A stretch of DNA of 64,000 nt, from positions 105,642 through 169,641 of the forward strand of contig LNDX01000002.1 in NCBI GenBank assembly GCA_001464475.1, in the 5' to 3' direction. Shown one piece after another: positions 34,797-43,305 of this stretch (position 1 is its first letter; every line of letters starts with the position of its first letter). The notes under the pieces are model-generated. The model saw nothing but the letters and a program-made list of their open reading frames with translations. It made no database searches and was not told the DNA's origin. This stretch comes from Flavobacteriaceae bacterium Ga0077528. GTDB lineage: Bacteria > Bacteroidota > Bacteroidia > Flavobacteriales > Flavobacteriaceae. A program made the translations under genes and the position numbers.

Positions 34797-35362
34797 AAAC
34801 ATTTGAAAATTTACAAGATATTTGGAACCAACAAAATGACTTCAATACAAATAAAACAGCTTCTGAACTAATAAAAAAATCAGAAGAACATAGAAAAAAA
34901 ATAAAATTAAATCATATTGCAACACTCATTATTATTGGCATTACAACTTTAATATTACTATATTATTTTGTTTGGTTAGGAATTTACTCGGTTTCAATTT
35001 TTACAATAGGTTTGGGTTTGATGATTAGTTCAATGATTTTACGAATTATTTTAGAATTGATAAGTATTAAAAAATTTAATACTATAAATATTGAAACATC
35101 TTTACTAGAGTATAGCAAAAATGCAGCATCATTTTACACCTGGAGAAAAGGTATTCACTTCATTGCAACGCCAATTATTTACATAGTATATACTATTGGG
35201 TTTTCGTTATTAATACCAACGTTTCAAGAACAATTTTCAACACCTTTTTTTATCTATCTTCTAGTAAGCGGCTACGGATTTCTGATAATTTTTGCATTCT
35301 TTCTAAACAAAAAATTGAAAAAAGAAATGGAAATTTTAGCTTTCTTAAAAAATATTGAATAA
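34793..35362 (+). CDS. Membrane protein, possible anti-sigma partner
   Basis: 189 residues from the ATG at 34793, which overlaps the sigma gene stop. The first 40 residues are soluble (MKTFENLQDIWNQQNDFNTN, helical), followed by helices at about 45-62, 70-88, 125-145 and 155-173. A cytoplasmic N-terminus plus membrane anchor is the usual plan of anti-sigma factors, and position supports that reading, but no zinc-binding anti-sigma motif is seen. Call is positional inference. Confidence 0.6.
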   Translation: MKTFENLQDIWNQQNDFNTNKTASELIKKSEEHRKKIKLNHIATLIIIGITTLILLYYFVWLGIYSVSIFTIGLGLMISSMILRIILELISIKKFNTINIETSLLEYSKNAASFYTWRKGIHFIATPIIYIVYTIGFSLLIPTFQEQFSTPFFIYLLVSGYGFLIIFAFFLNKKLKKEMEILAFLKNIE

Positions 35363-35363
35363 T

Positions 35364-35394
35364 AAAAAAGCCTTTCAAATGAAAGGCTTTTTTA
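35364..35394. terminator. Bidirectional terminator of the sigma operon and parC
   Basis: AAAAAGCCTTTC / GAAAGGCTTTTT stem with AAAT loop, 1 nt before the parC stop on the other strand. Confidence 0.88.
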
Positions 35395-38109
35395 TTATTC
35401 TAAAGACAAAGTAATTTGTCCATCGTCATCTAATTCTGTTTGAATATCATCAGTAACGTTATCTTCGCCGGAAACTTCCATTTCTTCTGGAGCTTCCTCC
35501 ACAGGTTCTTCATAAGACAATGGCTCTAGAAGATTGACTTGTTTCAATTTATCGGCCGTTAATTGGTTTCCTAATGCCTTGATTCCTTTTACAGCAATAA
35601 ATTGTTCTAAATCTATTGTTTGATTATCCTTTTGAACACCTTTCACTTTAGCAAAAATTACCTCAGCAACTGGACGCCAATCGGTAGAAACAATTTCTAA
35701 TTGCGATTTCTCATGTTCGGTAATGAAGGTTTCTTCTTTATTTTCATTTTCAACCAAAAATCGTTTTACAAAATAACGCTCTTTTTCACCATCGTAATAG
35801 ATACAAGAAATAGGTTTTTTAGGATTCCATTTTTCAAGAACGATCATGTCTTCATCAAAGTGCGTAGTCAATTCGGGAATAATAGTTTTCAATTTTCCTG
35901 CTTGATTGATAATCAAAAGTCTATCATTTGGACGGAATTCACCCAACAACTCTCCTCTTCCATCAACATTCAAACGTTGAACTGTATCATCAAACCAAAC
36001 TTTTCTCGGACGCAAAGTAGAAATTCCTTTCTCCTTCAATTCAATTTTCTTGATTGGATATTTGGTAACCGTATTTCCACGAGAAGCACGACCTTTTATA
36101 GCAATATCGGTAAAATCGACATCCCATTTTAGTTTTTTTACACTTCCAACTTGACGCAATAATATCGTTACAACCTCAGCTTCACCATTTGGATTGGCAG
36201 AAAAATACAACACTTGTGAACCTGGTTTTTCTTGTGTTAAATCGTAAAATTTATCACGAGTAACACCAGAAACATTGAAACGTTTTATAAATGTTGAACC
36301 ATTTTTACCATCACGATAAATCATGTTATAAATAGTTCGCTTGTCATTTTTATCAAATACGTCAATGTGTATGATATCTTTTCCTACGAATTTTTTGTCA
36401 TCTACTTTAGAAATCATCATTTTTCCATCGCGTAAGAAAACGATAACATCATCAATATCAGAACAATCGGCAACGTATTCGTCTTTTTTCAAACCTGTTC
36501 CAAAGAAACCTTCTTCTTTGTTTACATATAATTTTGTATTTCTTAAAACCACTTTGGTAGCTTCAATATTTTCAAAACTTCTCAATTCGGTTAGACGTTC
36601 GCGACCTTTTCCGTATTTCTCTTTTAATTTGGCAAAATAATCTATGGCAAAATCAATTAGGTTATCTAAATGATGTTGCACTTCTTTCATTTCGTCTTCC
36701 AATTTGGCAATAAAATCATCCGCTTTATCCGAGTCGAAACGCGTAATACGAATCATTGGAATTTGGGTTAATTTCTGCAAATCTTCATCTTCAATTTCAC
36801 GCACAAATGATTTTTTGAATGGCTCAAATCGTTTGTACATGTATTCGTAAAGCGATTCTCTATCAGAATACAATTTGAAATCAATATACATTTCTTCACG
36901 AATGAAAATCTTTTCTAAAGTTGAGAAATGCCATTTATTTTTAAGTTCTTCTAACTGAATTTCAAGCTCTTGACGAAGTAAATCAACCGTTCTATTGGTT
37001 GAAATTTTCAACATGTCAGAAACTCCAATAAATAATGGTTTATTGTCTTGAATTACGCAACCTAGAGGAGCAACAGATGTCTCACAAGCTGTAAACGCAT
37101 ATAAAGCATCTATCGTTTTATCTGGAGAAACTCCTGGAAATAAATGAATTAGAATTTCAACTTCGGCAGCGGTATTGTCTTCAATTTTCTTGATTTTGAT
37201 TTTACCTTTTTCGTTAGCTTTCAAAATACTATCAATCAAGGTCGACGTATTGGTTGAAAACGGAATTTGAGTAATCACCAAAGTCTGTTTGTCCAATTGC
37301 GAAATTTTTGCACGAACACGAACACGTCCGCCACGTAAACCATCGTTGTAATTAGACACATCTGCAATTCCAGCTGTTTGAAAATCTGGATATAATGTGA
37401 AAGGTTTTCCTTTTAAAATTTTAATTGAAGCATCAATTAATTCGTTGAAATTGTGAGGTAACACTTTAGTTGAAAGTCCAACCGCAATTCCTTCAGCACC
37501 TTGAGCCAAAAGCAAAGGAAACTTTACCGGAAGATTGTTTGGTTCAGCACGACGACCATCATAAGAAACACCCCAATCGGTAATTTTTGGAGAATACAAA
37601 ACTTCTAAAGCAAACTTTGACAAACGTGCTTCAATATATCTCGAAGCCGCAGCACTATCACCTGTTAGAATATTTCCCCAGTTTCCTTGACAGTCAATCA
37701 ACAATTCTTTCTGGCCAATTTGCACCATTGCATCACCAATACTCGCATCACCGTGTGGATGATACTGCATCGTATGCCCAACGACATTTGCCACTTTATT
37801 GTAACGACCATCATCCAACTCTTTCAGCGAATGCATAATACGACGTTGCACTGGTTTGAATCCATCTTCAATTGCTGGCACGGCACGCTCCAAAATTACA
37901 TAGGAAGCATAATCCAAAAACCAATCTTTGTACATTCCTGTAACTTTGGTAATGGTATCTTCTGGATTCTCGTCGTTTTCGTAAAAGTGATTTCCGCCTC
38001 GAGAAACTATGTCCTCAAAGCCTTCATCAGCAATTTCGTCGTTGGTAGATTCGTCTAACTCGTCGTTAGTTTCTTCTTCGTTAATGTTATCTTCTTCTTC
38101 GTCTTTCAT
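35395..38109 (-). CDS. parC: DNA topoisomerase IV subunit A
   Basis: 904 residues. The first 50 are an acidic extension (EEEDNINEEETNDELDES), and the C-terminal 45 are acidic too. The breakage-reunion domain follows, with DNA-linking Tyr158 in GDSAAASRYIEARL and the YHPHGDASIGDAM region where quinolone-resistance changes occur. A C-terminal beta-pinwheel covers about 530-830 and is weaker than in GyrA. With ParE it decatenates chromosomes. An unrelated nuclease gene (38149-39252) separates it from parE, with 39 nt before parC. ParC rather than GyrA is inferred from the pairing and the tails. Confidence 0.9.
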   Translation of the reverse strand: MKDEEEDNINEEETNDELDESTNDEIADEGFEDIVSRGGNHFYENDENPEDTITKVTGMYKDWFLDYASYVILERAVPAIEDGFKPVQRRIMHSLKELDDGRYNKVANVVGHTMQYHPHGDASIGDAMVQIGQKELLIDCQGNWGNILTGDSAAASRYIEARLSKFALEVLYSPKITDWGVSYDGRRAEPNNLPVKFPLLLAQGAEGIAVGLSTKVLPHNFNELIDASIKILKGKPFTLYPDFQTAGIADVSNYNDGLRGGRVRVRAKISQLDKQTLVITQIPFSTNTSTLIDSILKANEKGKIKIKKIEDNTAAEVEILIHLFPGVSPDKTIDALYAFTACETSVAPLGCVIQDNKPLFIGVSDMLKISTNRTVDLLRQELEIQLEELKNKWHFSTLEKIFIREEMYIDFKLYSDRESLYEYMYKRFEPFKKSFVREIEDEDLQKLTQIPMIRITRFDSDKADDFIAKLEDEMKEVQHHLDNLIDFAIDYFAKLKEKYGKGRERLTELRSFENIEATKVVLRNTKLYVNKEEGFFGTGLKKDEYVADCSDIDDVIVFLRDGKMMISKVDDKKFVGKDIIHIDVFDKNDKRTIYNMIYRDGKNGSTFIKRFNVSGVTRDKFYDLTQEKPGSQVLYFSANPNGEAEVVTILLRQVGSVKKLKWDVDFTDIAIKGRASRGNTVTKYPIKKIELKEKGISTLRPRKVWFDDTVQRLNVDGRGELLGEFRPNDRLLIINQAGKLKTIIPELTTHFDEDMIVLEKWNPKKPISCIYYDGEKERYFVKRFLVENENKEETFITEHEKSQLEIVSTDWRPVAEVIFAKVKGVQKDNQTIDLEQFIAVKGIKALGNQLTADKLKQVNLLEPLSYEEPVEEAPEEMEVSGEDNVTDDIQTELDDDGQITLSLE

Positions 38110-38148
38110 TTATGCTGAATTTATTTCAGTATCTGTTTAAATTAACTT

Positions 38149-39252
38149 CTATTTGCTATTAATTAATTTTATTAAATCCTCTTTGCTTGGTAAAATTGTT
38201 TTGTATTTACTTGCAAAAATTTGTTCGTTATTATCAGGCAATGTGTATTCTACAACTAAATCGCTTTTGTTTTGACATAGTACAATTCCTATTGTTTTGT
38301 TTTCTCCTTCGAGGCGCATTTCTCTATCATAATAGTTGACATACATTTGCATTTGACCTAAATCTTGATGTTTCAATTCGCCAATTTTCAAATCGATTAA
38401 AACAAAACTTTTTAAAACTCGATTGTAAAAAACTAAATCAATATAAAAATGTTTATCATCAAATGTAATTCGTTTTTGACGTGCTACAAAAGCAAAACCT
38501 TCACCTAATTCTAGTAAAAAATGTTCTAATTTATTGATTATTTCTTGCTCTAATTCTGATTCAGAATAGTTATGCAATTCTGGTAATCCTAAGAATTCTA
38601 AAATATAAGGATCTTTTATAATGTCTTTTGGTTTTTCAATAATCTGACCTTCTTCTGATAATTTTAAAACACCTTCTTTATCTCTACTTAAAGCCAATCT
38701 TGTGTACAAAGCTGAATCATATTGACGTTTTAATTCACGTACACTCCAATTGTGTTTCTCTGATTCAATTTCGTAGAAACTTCGTTCTTTTTCATCATCA
38801 ATTCGCATTAGAAAAAGATAGTGTGTCCAAGTAAGCTTAAAAAATGATATAAGTGTATGATAATCAAATTTTTTGAATTCCACAATCAGTGATTGTGGAA
38901 TTGAAGATTCAGATTCCACAATCACTGATTGCGAATTTTGAATTTGTAAAATCCTAGACAACGTCTCGGAATTTGAATAAATTAAATAAAATTTTCTAAT
39001 TTGTTCTAAATTACTCAACGAAAACCCTTTCCCAAACTCATTTGTCAATTGCACAGAAAGTCCTTTTAGGATTTGTTTTCCGTATTCGGCGCGTTCTTTT
39101 CCATTTTGTTCTTCTTCGACAATCATTCTTCCAATTTCGAAATAGGTGTACGTCATTGTTGAGTTTACCGTACGCAAAACTTGTTGTTGTGCATTTTGCA
39201 ATAACACAACGACTTGTTGGAATAACGCTTTATTTTGAAGTTCTTTTGACAA
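38149..39252 (-). CDS. DUF1016/YhcG-family PD-(D/E)XK nuclease between parE and parC
   Basis: 367 residues. N-terminal DUF1016_N domain (about 10-160: VNSTMTYTYFEIGRMIVEEE, RAEYGKQILKGLSVQL) and a C-terminal PD-(D/E)XK nuclease domain (about 220-340) with FYIDLVFYNRVLKSFVLIDL (active-site Asp and DLK). Between the halves of the N-terminal region lies a linker (about 105-126) encoded by a palindrome. These proteins often accompany restriction or mobile elements. Here the gene sits inside a topoisomerase operon, 10 nt after parE. The domains are intact, so it is probably active. Confidence 0.85.
   Translation of the reverse strand: MSKELQNKALFQQVVVLLQNAQQQVLRTVNSTMTYTYFEIGRMIVEEEQNGKERAEYGKQILKGLSVQLTNEFGKGFSLSNLEQIRKFYLIYSNSETLSRILQIQNSQSVIVESESSIPQSLIVEFKKFDYHTLISFFKLTWTHYLFLMRIDDEKERSFYEIESEKHNWSVRELKRQYDSALYTRLALSRDKEGVLKLSEEGQIIEKPKDIIKDPYILEFLGLPELHNYSESELEQEIINKLEHFLLELGEGFAFVARQKRITFDDKHFYIDLVFYNRVLKSFVLIDLKIGELKHQDLGQMQMYVNYYDREMRLEGENKTIGIVLCQNKSDLVVEYTLPDNNEQIFASKYKTILPSKEDLIKLINSK
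38876..38938. repeat. Perfect palindrome plus degenerate second copy inside the nuclease gene
   Basis: Arms AATTCCACAATCA and TGATTGTGGAATT (13 nt) around a single central G, positions 38876-38902; a similar, imperfect copy follows at 38912-38938. It encodes an in-frame linker rich in Ser, Val and Glu. Confidence 0.85.
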
Positions 39253-39262
39253 AATTCTTATT

Positions 39263-41122
39263 TTATTTCTCCACCAACTCCTTATCCAATTCCACTTTCA
39301 AGTTATTGATAATGAACGTTTGTCTGTCTGGCGTGTTTTTTCCCATATAAAACTCTAATAAGGTTTCGATTGATGTGGCTTTGTCTAACATCACAGGATC
39401 TAATCGGATGCTTTCGCCAATAAAATGCTTGAACTCATCAGGCGAAATTTCTCCTAATCCTTTAAATCGGGTTATTTCTGGTTTTGGTTTTAATTTTTCA
39501 ATGGCATCTCTACGTTCTTCGTCCGAATAGCAATAGATGGTTTCTTTTTTATTTCGCACACGGAATAACGGCGTTTGCAAAATATACAAATGTCCTTCTT
39601 TAATCATTTCAGGGAAAAATTGAAGGAAAAACGTAATCAACAACAAACGAATGTGCATTCCATCAACATCGGCATCGGTTGCAATTACGATGTTGTTATA
39701 ACGTAAATCTTCGATGCTTTCTTCAATATCTAAAGCAGCTTGAAGCAGATTAAACTCTTCGTTTTCGTACACAATTTTCTTCGACATTCCATAAGAATTC
39801 AAAGGTTTACCACGCAAACTGAAAACCGCTTGTGTATTCACATCACGACTTTTCGTAATCGAACCCGAAGCCGAATCTCCTTCGGTAATAAATAGCGTAC
39901 TTTCTAAACTTCGCGGATTTTTAGCATCGGTTAAATGCACACGACAATCGCGTAATTTTTTATTGTGCAAACTTGCTTTTTTAGCTCTGTCTTTGGCTAA
40001 TTTTCTAATTCCTGAAAGTTCTTTACGTTCGCGCTCGGCTTGCAAAATCTTACGTAAAAGCGAATCGGCAACTTCTGGATTTTTATGTAAAAAATTATCT
40101 AATTTGGTTGTAATAAAATCGTGAATGAAGGTTCGAACCGTCGGACCATTCGGACCTACATCATTAGAACCCAATTTGGTTTTGGTTTGCGATTCGAAAA
40201 CTGGCTCTTCCACTTTTATGGAAACCGCAGAAACAATTGATTTACGAATATCGGATGCTTCAAAACCTTTGTTGTAATACTCACGAATGGTTTTAACAAT
40301 AGCTTCACGAAACGCATTTAAGTGCGTTCCACCTTGTGTTGTATTTTGTCCGTTTACAAAAGAATGGTATTCTTCTGAATATTGTGATTTACTGTGCGTT
40401 AACGCAATTTCGATATCATCACCTTCTAAGTGAATGATTGGATATTGCATGTCTTCTTCAGTAATTGTTTCTTCCAATAAATCTTTTAAGCCAAATTCTG
40501 AAAGGTATTTTTCACCGTTGTAATATATTGTTAATCCGCGATTTAGATAACAATAATTTTTGAGCATTTTGATAATATACTCGTTTCGGTATTTATAATT
40601 TTTGAAAATAGCTTCGTCAGCAATGAAGGCAACTTTTGTTCCTTTACGCTTTGTCGTTTCAGTGATTTCTTCTTCTAACTGAAGATTTCCTTCAGAGAAT
40701 TCGGCAGCTTTTTGTTGGTTATCACGAACCGATTCCACGCGGAAATAATTGGACAAAGCATTCACGGCTTTGGTACCAACTCCATTCAAACCAACCGATT
40801 TTTTAAAGGCTTTAGAATCGTATTTTCCACCCGTATTCATTTTGGAAACTACGTCAACGACTTTTCCTAATGGAATTCCACGACCGTAATCGCGAACGGT
40901 TACCAATTTATCTTTAATCGTTACTTCGATAACTTTTCCTGCACCCATAACGAATTCGTCGATGCAGTTGTCGATTACTTCTTTTAGTAAAATATAAATT
41001 CCGTCATCTGGAGACGAACCGTCACCGAGTTTCCCAATGTACATTCCGGGACGCATTCGGATGTGTTCTTTCCAATCGAGTGAGCGTATATTGTCTTCGT
41101 TATATTGTGTTTCTTGAGCCAT
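39263..41122 (-). CDS. parE: DNA topoisomerase IV subunit B
   Basis: 619 residues from the ATG at 41122 ([20 protein letters not shown]); a start 12 codons upstream would add an unrelated sequence. GHKL ATPase domain ([36 protein letters not shown]), transducer domain, and TOPRIM with [10 protein letters not shown] and [14 protein letters not shown]. Forms topoisomerase IV with ParC, using ATP to separate daughter chromosomes. First gene of the unit parE, nuclease, parC; the promoter at 41187-41213 fits. Confidence 0.92.
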   Translation of the reverse strand: MAQETQYNEDNIRSLDWKEHIRMRPGMYIGKLGDGSSPDDGIYILLKEVIDNCIDEFVMGAGKVIEVTIKDKLVTVRDYGRGIPLGKVVDVVSKMNTGGKYDSKAFKKSVGLNGVGTKAVNALSNYFRVESVRDNQQKAAEFSEGNLQLEEEITETTKRKGTKVAFIADEAIFKNYKYRNEYIIKMLKNYCYLNRGLTIYYNGEKYLSEFGLKDLLEETITEEDMQYPIIHLEGDDIEIALTHSKSQYSEEYHSFVNGQNTTQGGTHLNAFREAIVKTIREYYNKGFEASDIRKSIVSAVSIKVEEPVFESQTKTKLGSNDVGPNGPTVRTFIHDFITTKLDNFLHKNPEVADSLLRKILQAERERKELSGIRKLAKDRAKKASLHNKKLRDCRVHLTDAKNPRSLESTLFITEGDSASGSITKSRDVNTQAVFSLRGKPLNSYGMSKKIVYENEEFNLLQAALDIEESIEDLRYNNIVIATDADVDGMHIRLLLITFFLQFFPEMIKEGHLYILQTPLFRVRNKKETIYCYSDEERRDAIEKLKPKPEITRFKGLGEISPDEFKHFIGESIRLDPVMLDKATSIETLLEFYMGKNTPDRQTFIINNLKVELDKELVEK

Positions 41123-41186
41123 TTTAAAATGTATCGATTTTGTGCTAATATAGTGCATTTCGAGTCATTTTTGAAATGATATTTGT

Positions 41187-41213
41187 CAAAGTTATTAAGA
41201 ATGTTTTTGACAA
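41187..41213 (-). promoter_or_regulatory. Promoter of the parE operon
   Basis: On the minus strand TTG, 16-nt spacer, TAACTTTG (41187-41194); leader about 60 nt before the ATG at 41122, which also excludes little else. Confidence 0.5.
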
Positions 41214-41216
41214 TTT

Positions 41217-41252
41217 GAAGTACGATTTACGAAATACGAAATACGAAGTTGA
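41217..41252. repeat. TACGAAA-type intergenic repeat
   Basis: Contains TACGAAA repeats; 41228-41249 is the exact reverse complement of 21468-21489. A reading frame over this stretch (41176-41379) looks spurious. Confidence 0.75.
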
Positions 41253-41383
41253 GAGAGGAGAAAATGGAAAAAAGAGGAAAGAATTTGTGGATTTATTTTA
41301 TATATTTGAGAAAATAATATTTAGATGTTTCACGTACAAAATATTTATTAGCAATAGTAATAAAAACGACATAAAATAAAATT

Positions 41384-41989
41384 TTGAGAAGATTCAGCAT
41401 TTTTATTAAATCAAATAAGTTCAATTGGAATGTAAACAAAATTGCATTACTAATATTTGCAATTTTATTCATAGCTTTTCAATTCAATAAAAATATTGAA
41501 AATCAATTCCAAGATTCAATTTACAGGTACATAGGTCTAATCGGTGTCATGGTTTTTATTGGAGGAACACTTTATAAATTCTCAAGACTTGCAAAGCCAG
41601 AAAAGTTAAATGGTCAATTAGTTGGTTTTTTGGAGTTTAAATCGGATTCGATAATTATTGACCAAGTACAATATAGTATTGACGAAATAGAAAAAATTAA
41701 CATTATCAACAATGACTTCTATGGAAAAGAAACTGGAAGCACAAGAGGATTTGATTCATCTCTTTCAAATGGAATCGATAATCATCTTACATTAACACTC
41801 AAAGATAAACGTAAAGTTTCGTGTATGTTTGAAATTTATTATGAAAAAGATATTCGCAAACTTGACCAAATTCTAATTACCTACTATTCTCTTGGAAAAA
41901 TAGATTTTAAGCAATTGATAAAAATTTTAAAGTTAAAACGTAATGAAATAGAAGACTTTAAAAAAACTACCAGCACTAATAGCTTCTGA
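41384..41989 (+). CDS. Two-helix membrane protein with PH-like tail
   Basis: 201 residues from a TTG start; no in-frame ATG exists before the helices and a stop lies just upstream. Two helices at about 18-36 and 46-65, then a soluble domain (about 75-195) with strand-rich sequence (GFLEFKSDSIIIDQVQYSID, LTLTLKDKRKVSCMFEIYY) reminiscent of bacterial PH-type domains. No named family. Flanked by repeats on the left and a terminator for ychF on the right. Confidence 0.6.
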   Translation: MRRFSIFIKSNKFNWNVNKIALLIFAILFIAFQFNKNIENQFQDSIYRYIGLIGVMVFIGGTLYKFSRLAKPEKLNGQLVGFLEFKSDSIIIDQVQYSIDEIEKINIINNDFYGKETGSTRGFDSSLSNGIDNHLTLTLKDKRKVSCMFEIYYEKDIRKLDQILITYYSLGKIDFKQLIKILKLKRNEIEDFKKTTSTNSF

Positions 41990-41995
41990 ATCTAT

Positions 41996-42026
41996 AAAAA
42001 AAAAACCGCAAAATCTCTTTTGCGGC
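41996..42026 (-). terminator. Terminator of ychF
   Basis: On the minus strand CCGCAAAA / TTTTGCGG stem followed by T10 (A run 41996-42005 on plus). The neighbouring 42027-42060 stretch is CTATTTTCTAT-like repeat. Confidence 0.75.
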
Positions 42027-42066
42027 TAGTCTATTTTCTATATTCTATTCTCTATTTTCTTAAAAA

Positions 42067-43161
42067 CTACACGTTAAAACGGAAATGCATCACATCACCA
42101 TCCTTGACTATATATTCTTTTCCTTCCACTCTAAGCTTTCCAGCTTCTTTACATTTAGCTTCTGAACCTAATGTAGAATAATCTTCGAATGCAATAACCT
42201 CAGCACGGATGAAACCTTTTTCGAAATCGGTGTGGATTACTCCAGCTGCTTTTGGTGCTGTGTCTCCAACGTTAATTGTCCAAGCGCGAACTTCTTTAAC
42301 TCCAGCTGTGAAATAAGTTTGTAATTTTAATAATTTGTAGGCTGCACGAATTAAAACTGCCGAACCTGGTTCTGTCAATCCCATATCTTCTAGGAAAACT
42401 TGACGCTCTTCATAGCTTTCTAATTCAGTAATATCAGCTTCTGCTCCTACTGAAAGTATGATAACTTCAGCATCTTCGTCTTTTACTAATTCGCGAACTT
42501 GATCTACATATTTGTTTCCGTTTACCGCTGAAGTTTCGTCAACATTACAAACATAAAGTACTGGTTTGTTTGTAATTAACTGAAAATCTTGCATCAATTC
42601 TTCTTCATCTTGATTTTGAGGAACCACTGTTCTTGCAGATTTTGCTTGCAACAAGGTTTCACGAATTCTATCTAAAAGTGCTTTTTCTGTTTGAGCTTCT
42701 TTGTTTCCAGTTTTAGCTGCACGATTTACTTTTTCTAAACGTTTTTCAACGGTTTCTAAGTCTTTCAATTGCAATTCAATATCAATAGTTTCTTTATCAC
42801 GAATTGGATTTACATTTCCATCAACGTGAACGATATTATCGTTATCAAAACAACGTAATACGTGAATAATAGCGTTACATTCTCTAATATTTGCAAGGAA
42901 TTGATTTCCTAAACCTTCACCTTTACTTGCTCCTTTTACTAATCCTGCAATATCAACAATATCAACAGTTGCCATTTGAACACGTTCTGGTTTTACCAAT
43001 TCTTCCAAACGATTGATTCTTGGATCTGGAACGTTTACCACACCAATATTTGGCTCGATAGTACAAAACGGAAAGTTAGCACTTTGCGCTTTAGCATTAG
43101 ATAAACAATTAAATAAAGTTGATTTTCCTACGTTTGGTAATCCTACAATTCCTGCTTTCAT
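42067..43161 (-). CDS. ychF: Redox-regulated ribosome-binding ATPase YchF/OLA1
   Basis: 364 residues, full length. G1 loop GLPNVGKSTLFN at the N-terminus, DIAGLVKGASKGEGLGNQFL as switch II, and a C-terminal TGS domain ending in GKLRVEGKEYIVKDGDVMHF. YchF is an Obg-like protein that prefers ATP over GTP and acts on ribosomes and stress responses. It stands alone with a -7 element 28 nt upstream and a terminator downstream. Confidence 0.95.
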   Translation of the reverse strand: MKAGIVGLPNVGKSTLFNCLSNAKAQSANFPFCTIEPNIGVVNVPDPRINRLEELVKPERVQMATVDIVDIAGLVKGASKGEGLGNQFLANIRECNAIIHVLRCFDNDNIVHVDGNVNPIRDKETIDIELQLKDLETVEKRLEKVNRAAKTGNKEAQTEKALLDRIRETLLQAKSARTVVPQNQDEEELMQDFQLITNKPVLYVCNVDETSAVNGNKYVDQVRELVKDEDAEVIILSVGAEADITELESYEERQVFLEDMGLTEPGSAVLIRAAYKLLKLQTYFTAGVKEVRAWTINVGDTAPKAAGVIHTDFEKGFIRAEVIAFEDYSTLGSEAKCKEAGKLRVEGKEYIVKDGDVMHFRFNV

Positions 43162-43188
43162 TGGTCCGTTTTATTTTTTAAAAGTGTG

Positions 43189-43196
43189 CAAATATA
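43189..43196 (-). promoter_or_regulatory. -7 element of ychF
   Basis: Reads TATATTTG on the minus strand (TAnnTTTG). Confidence 0.5.
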
Positions 43197-43305
43197 AGAT
43201 TTTAAATTGTTTAAAAAATAATTGAAAGTAATTTATAATTTTAGTTAATTCAATCTCTAAAAAACATTATATTGCGACAAATTATTAACTAACCAACTAC
43301 TTTTT

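Noticed and set aside
35701..36132. 143-codon plus-strand frame inside parC
   Set aside because: Antisense shadow of the beta-pinwheel coding region, Phe/Asn-rich without domain.
41176..41379. A 67-codon plus-strand reading frame in the gap before the membrane protein gene
   Set aside because: It covers the minus-strand parE promoter and a TACGAAA repeat, has no domain, and its composition follows the repeat.
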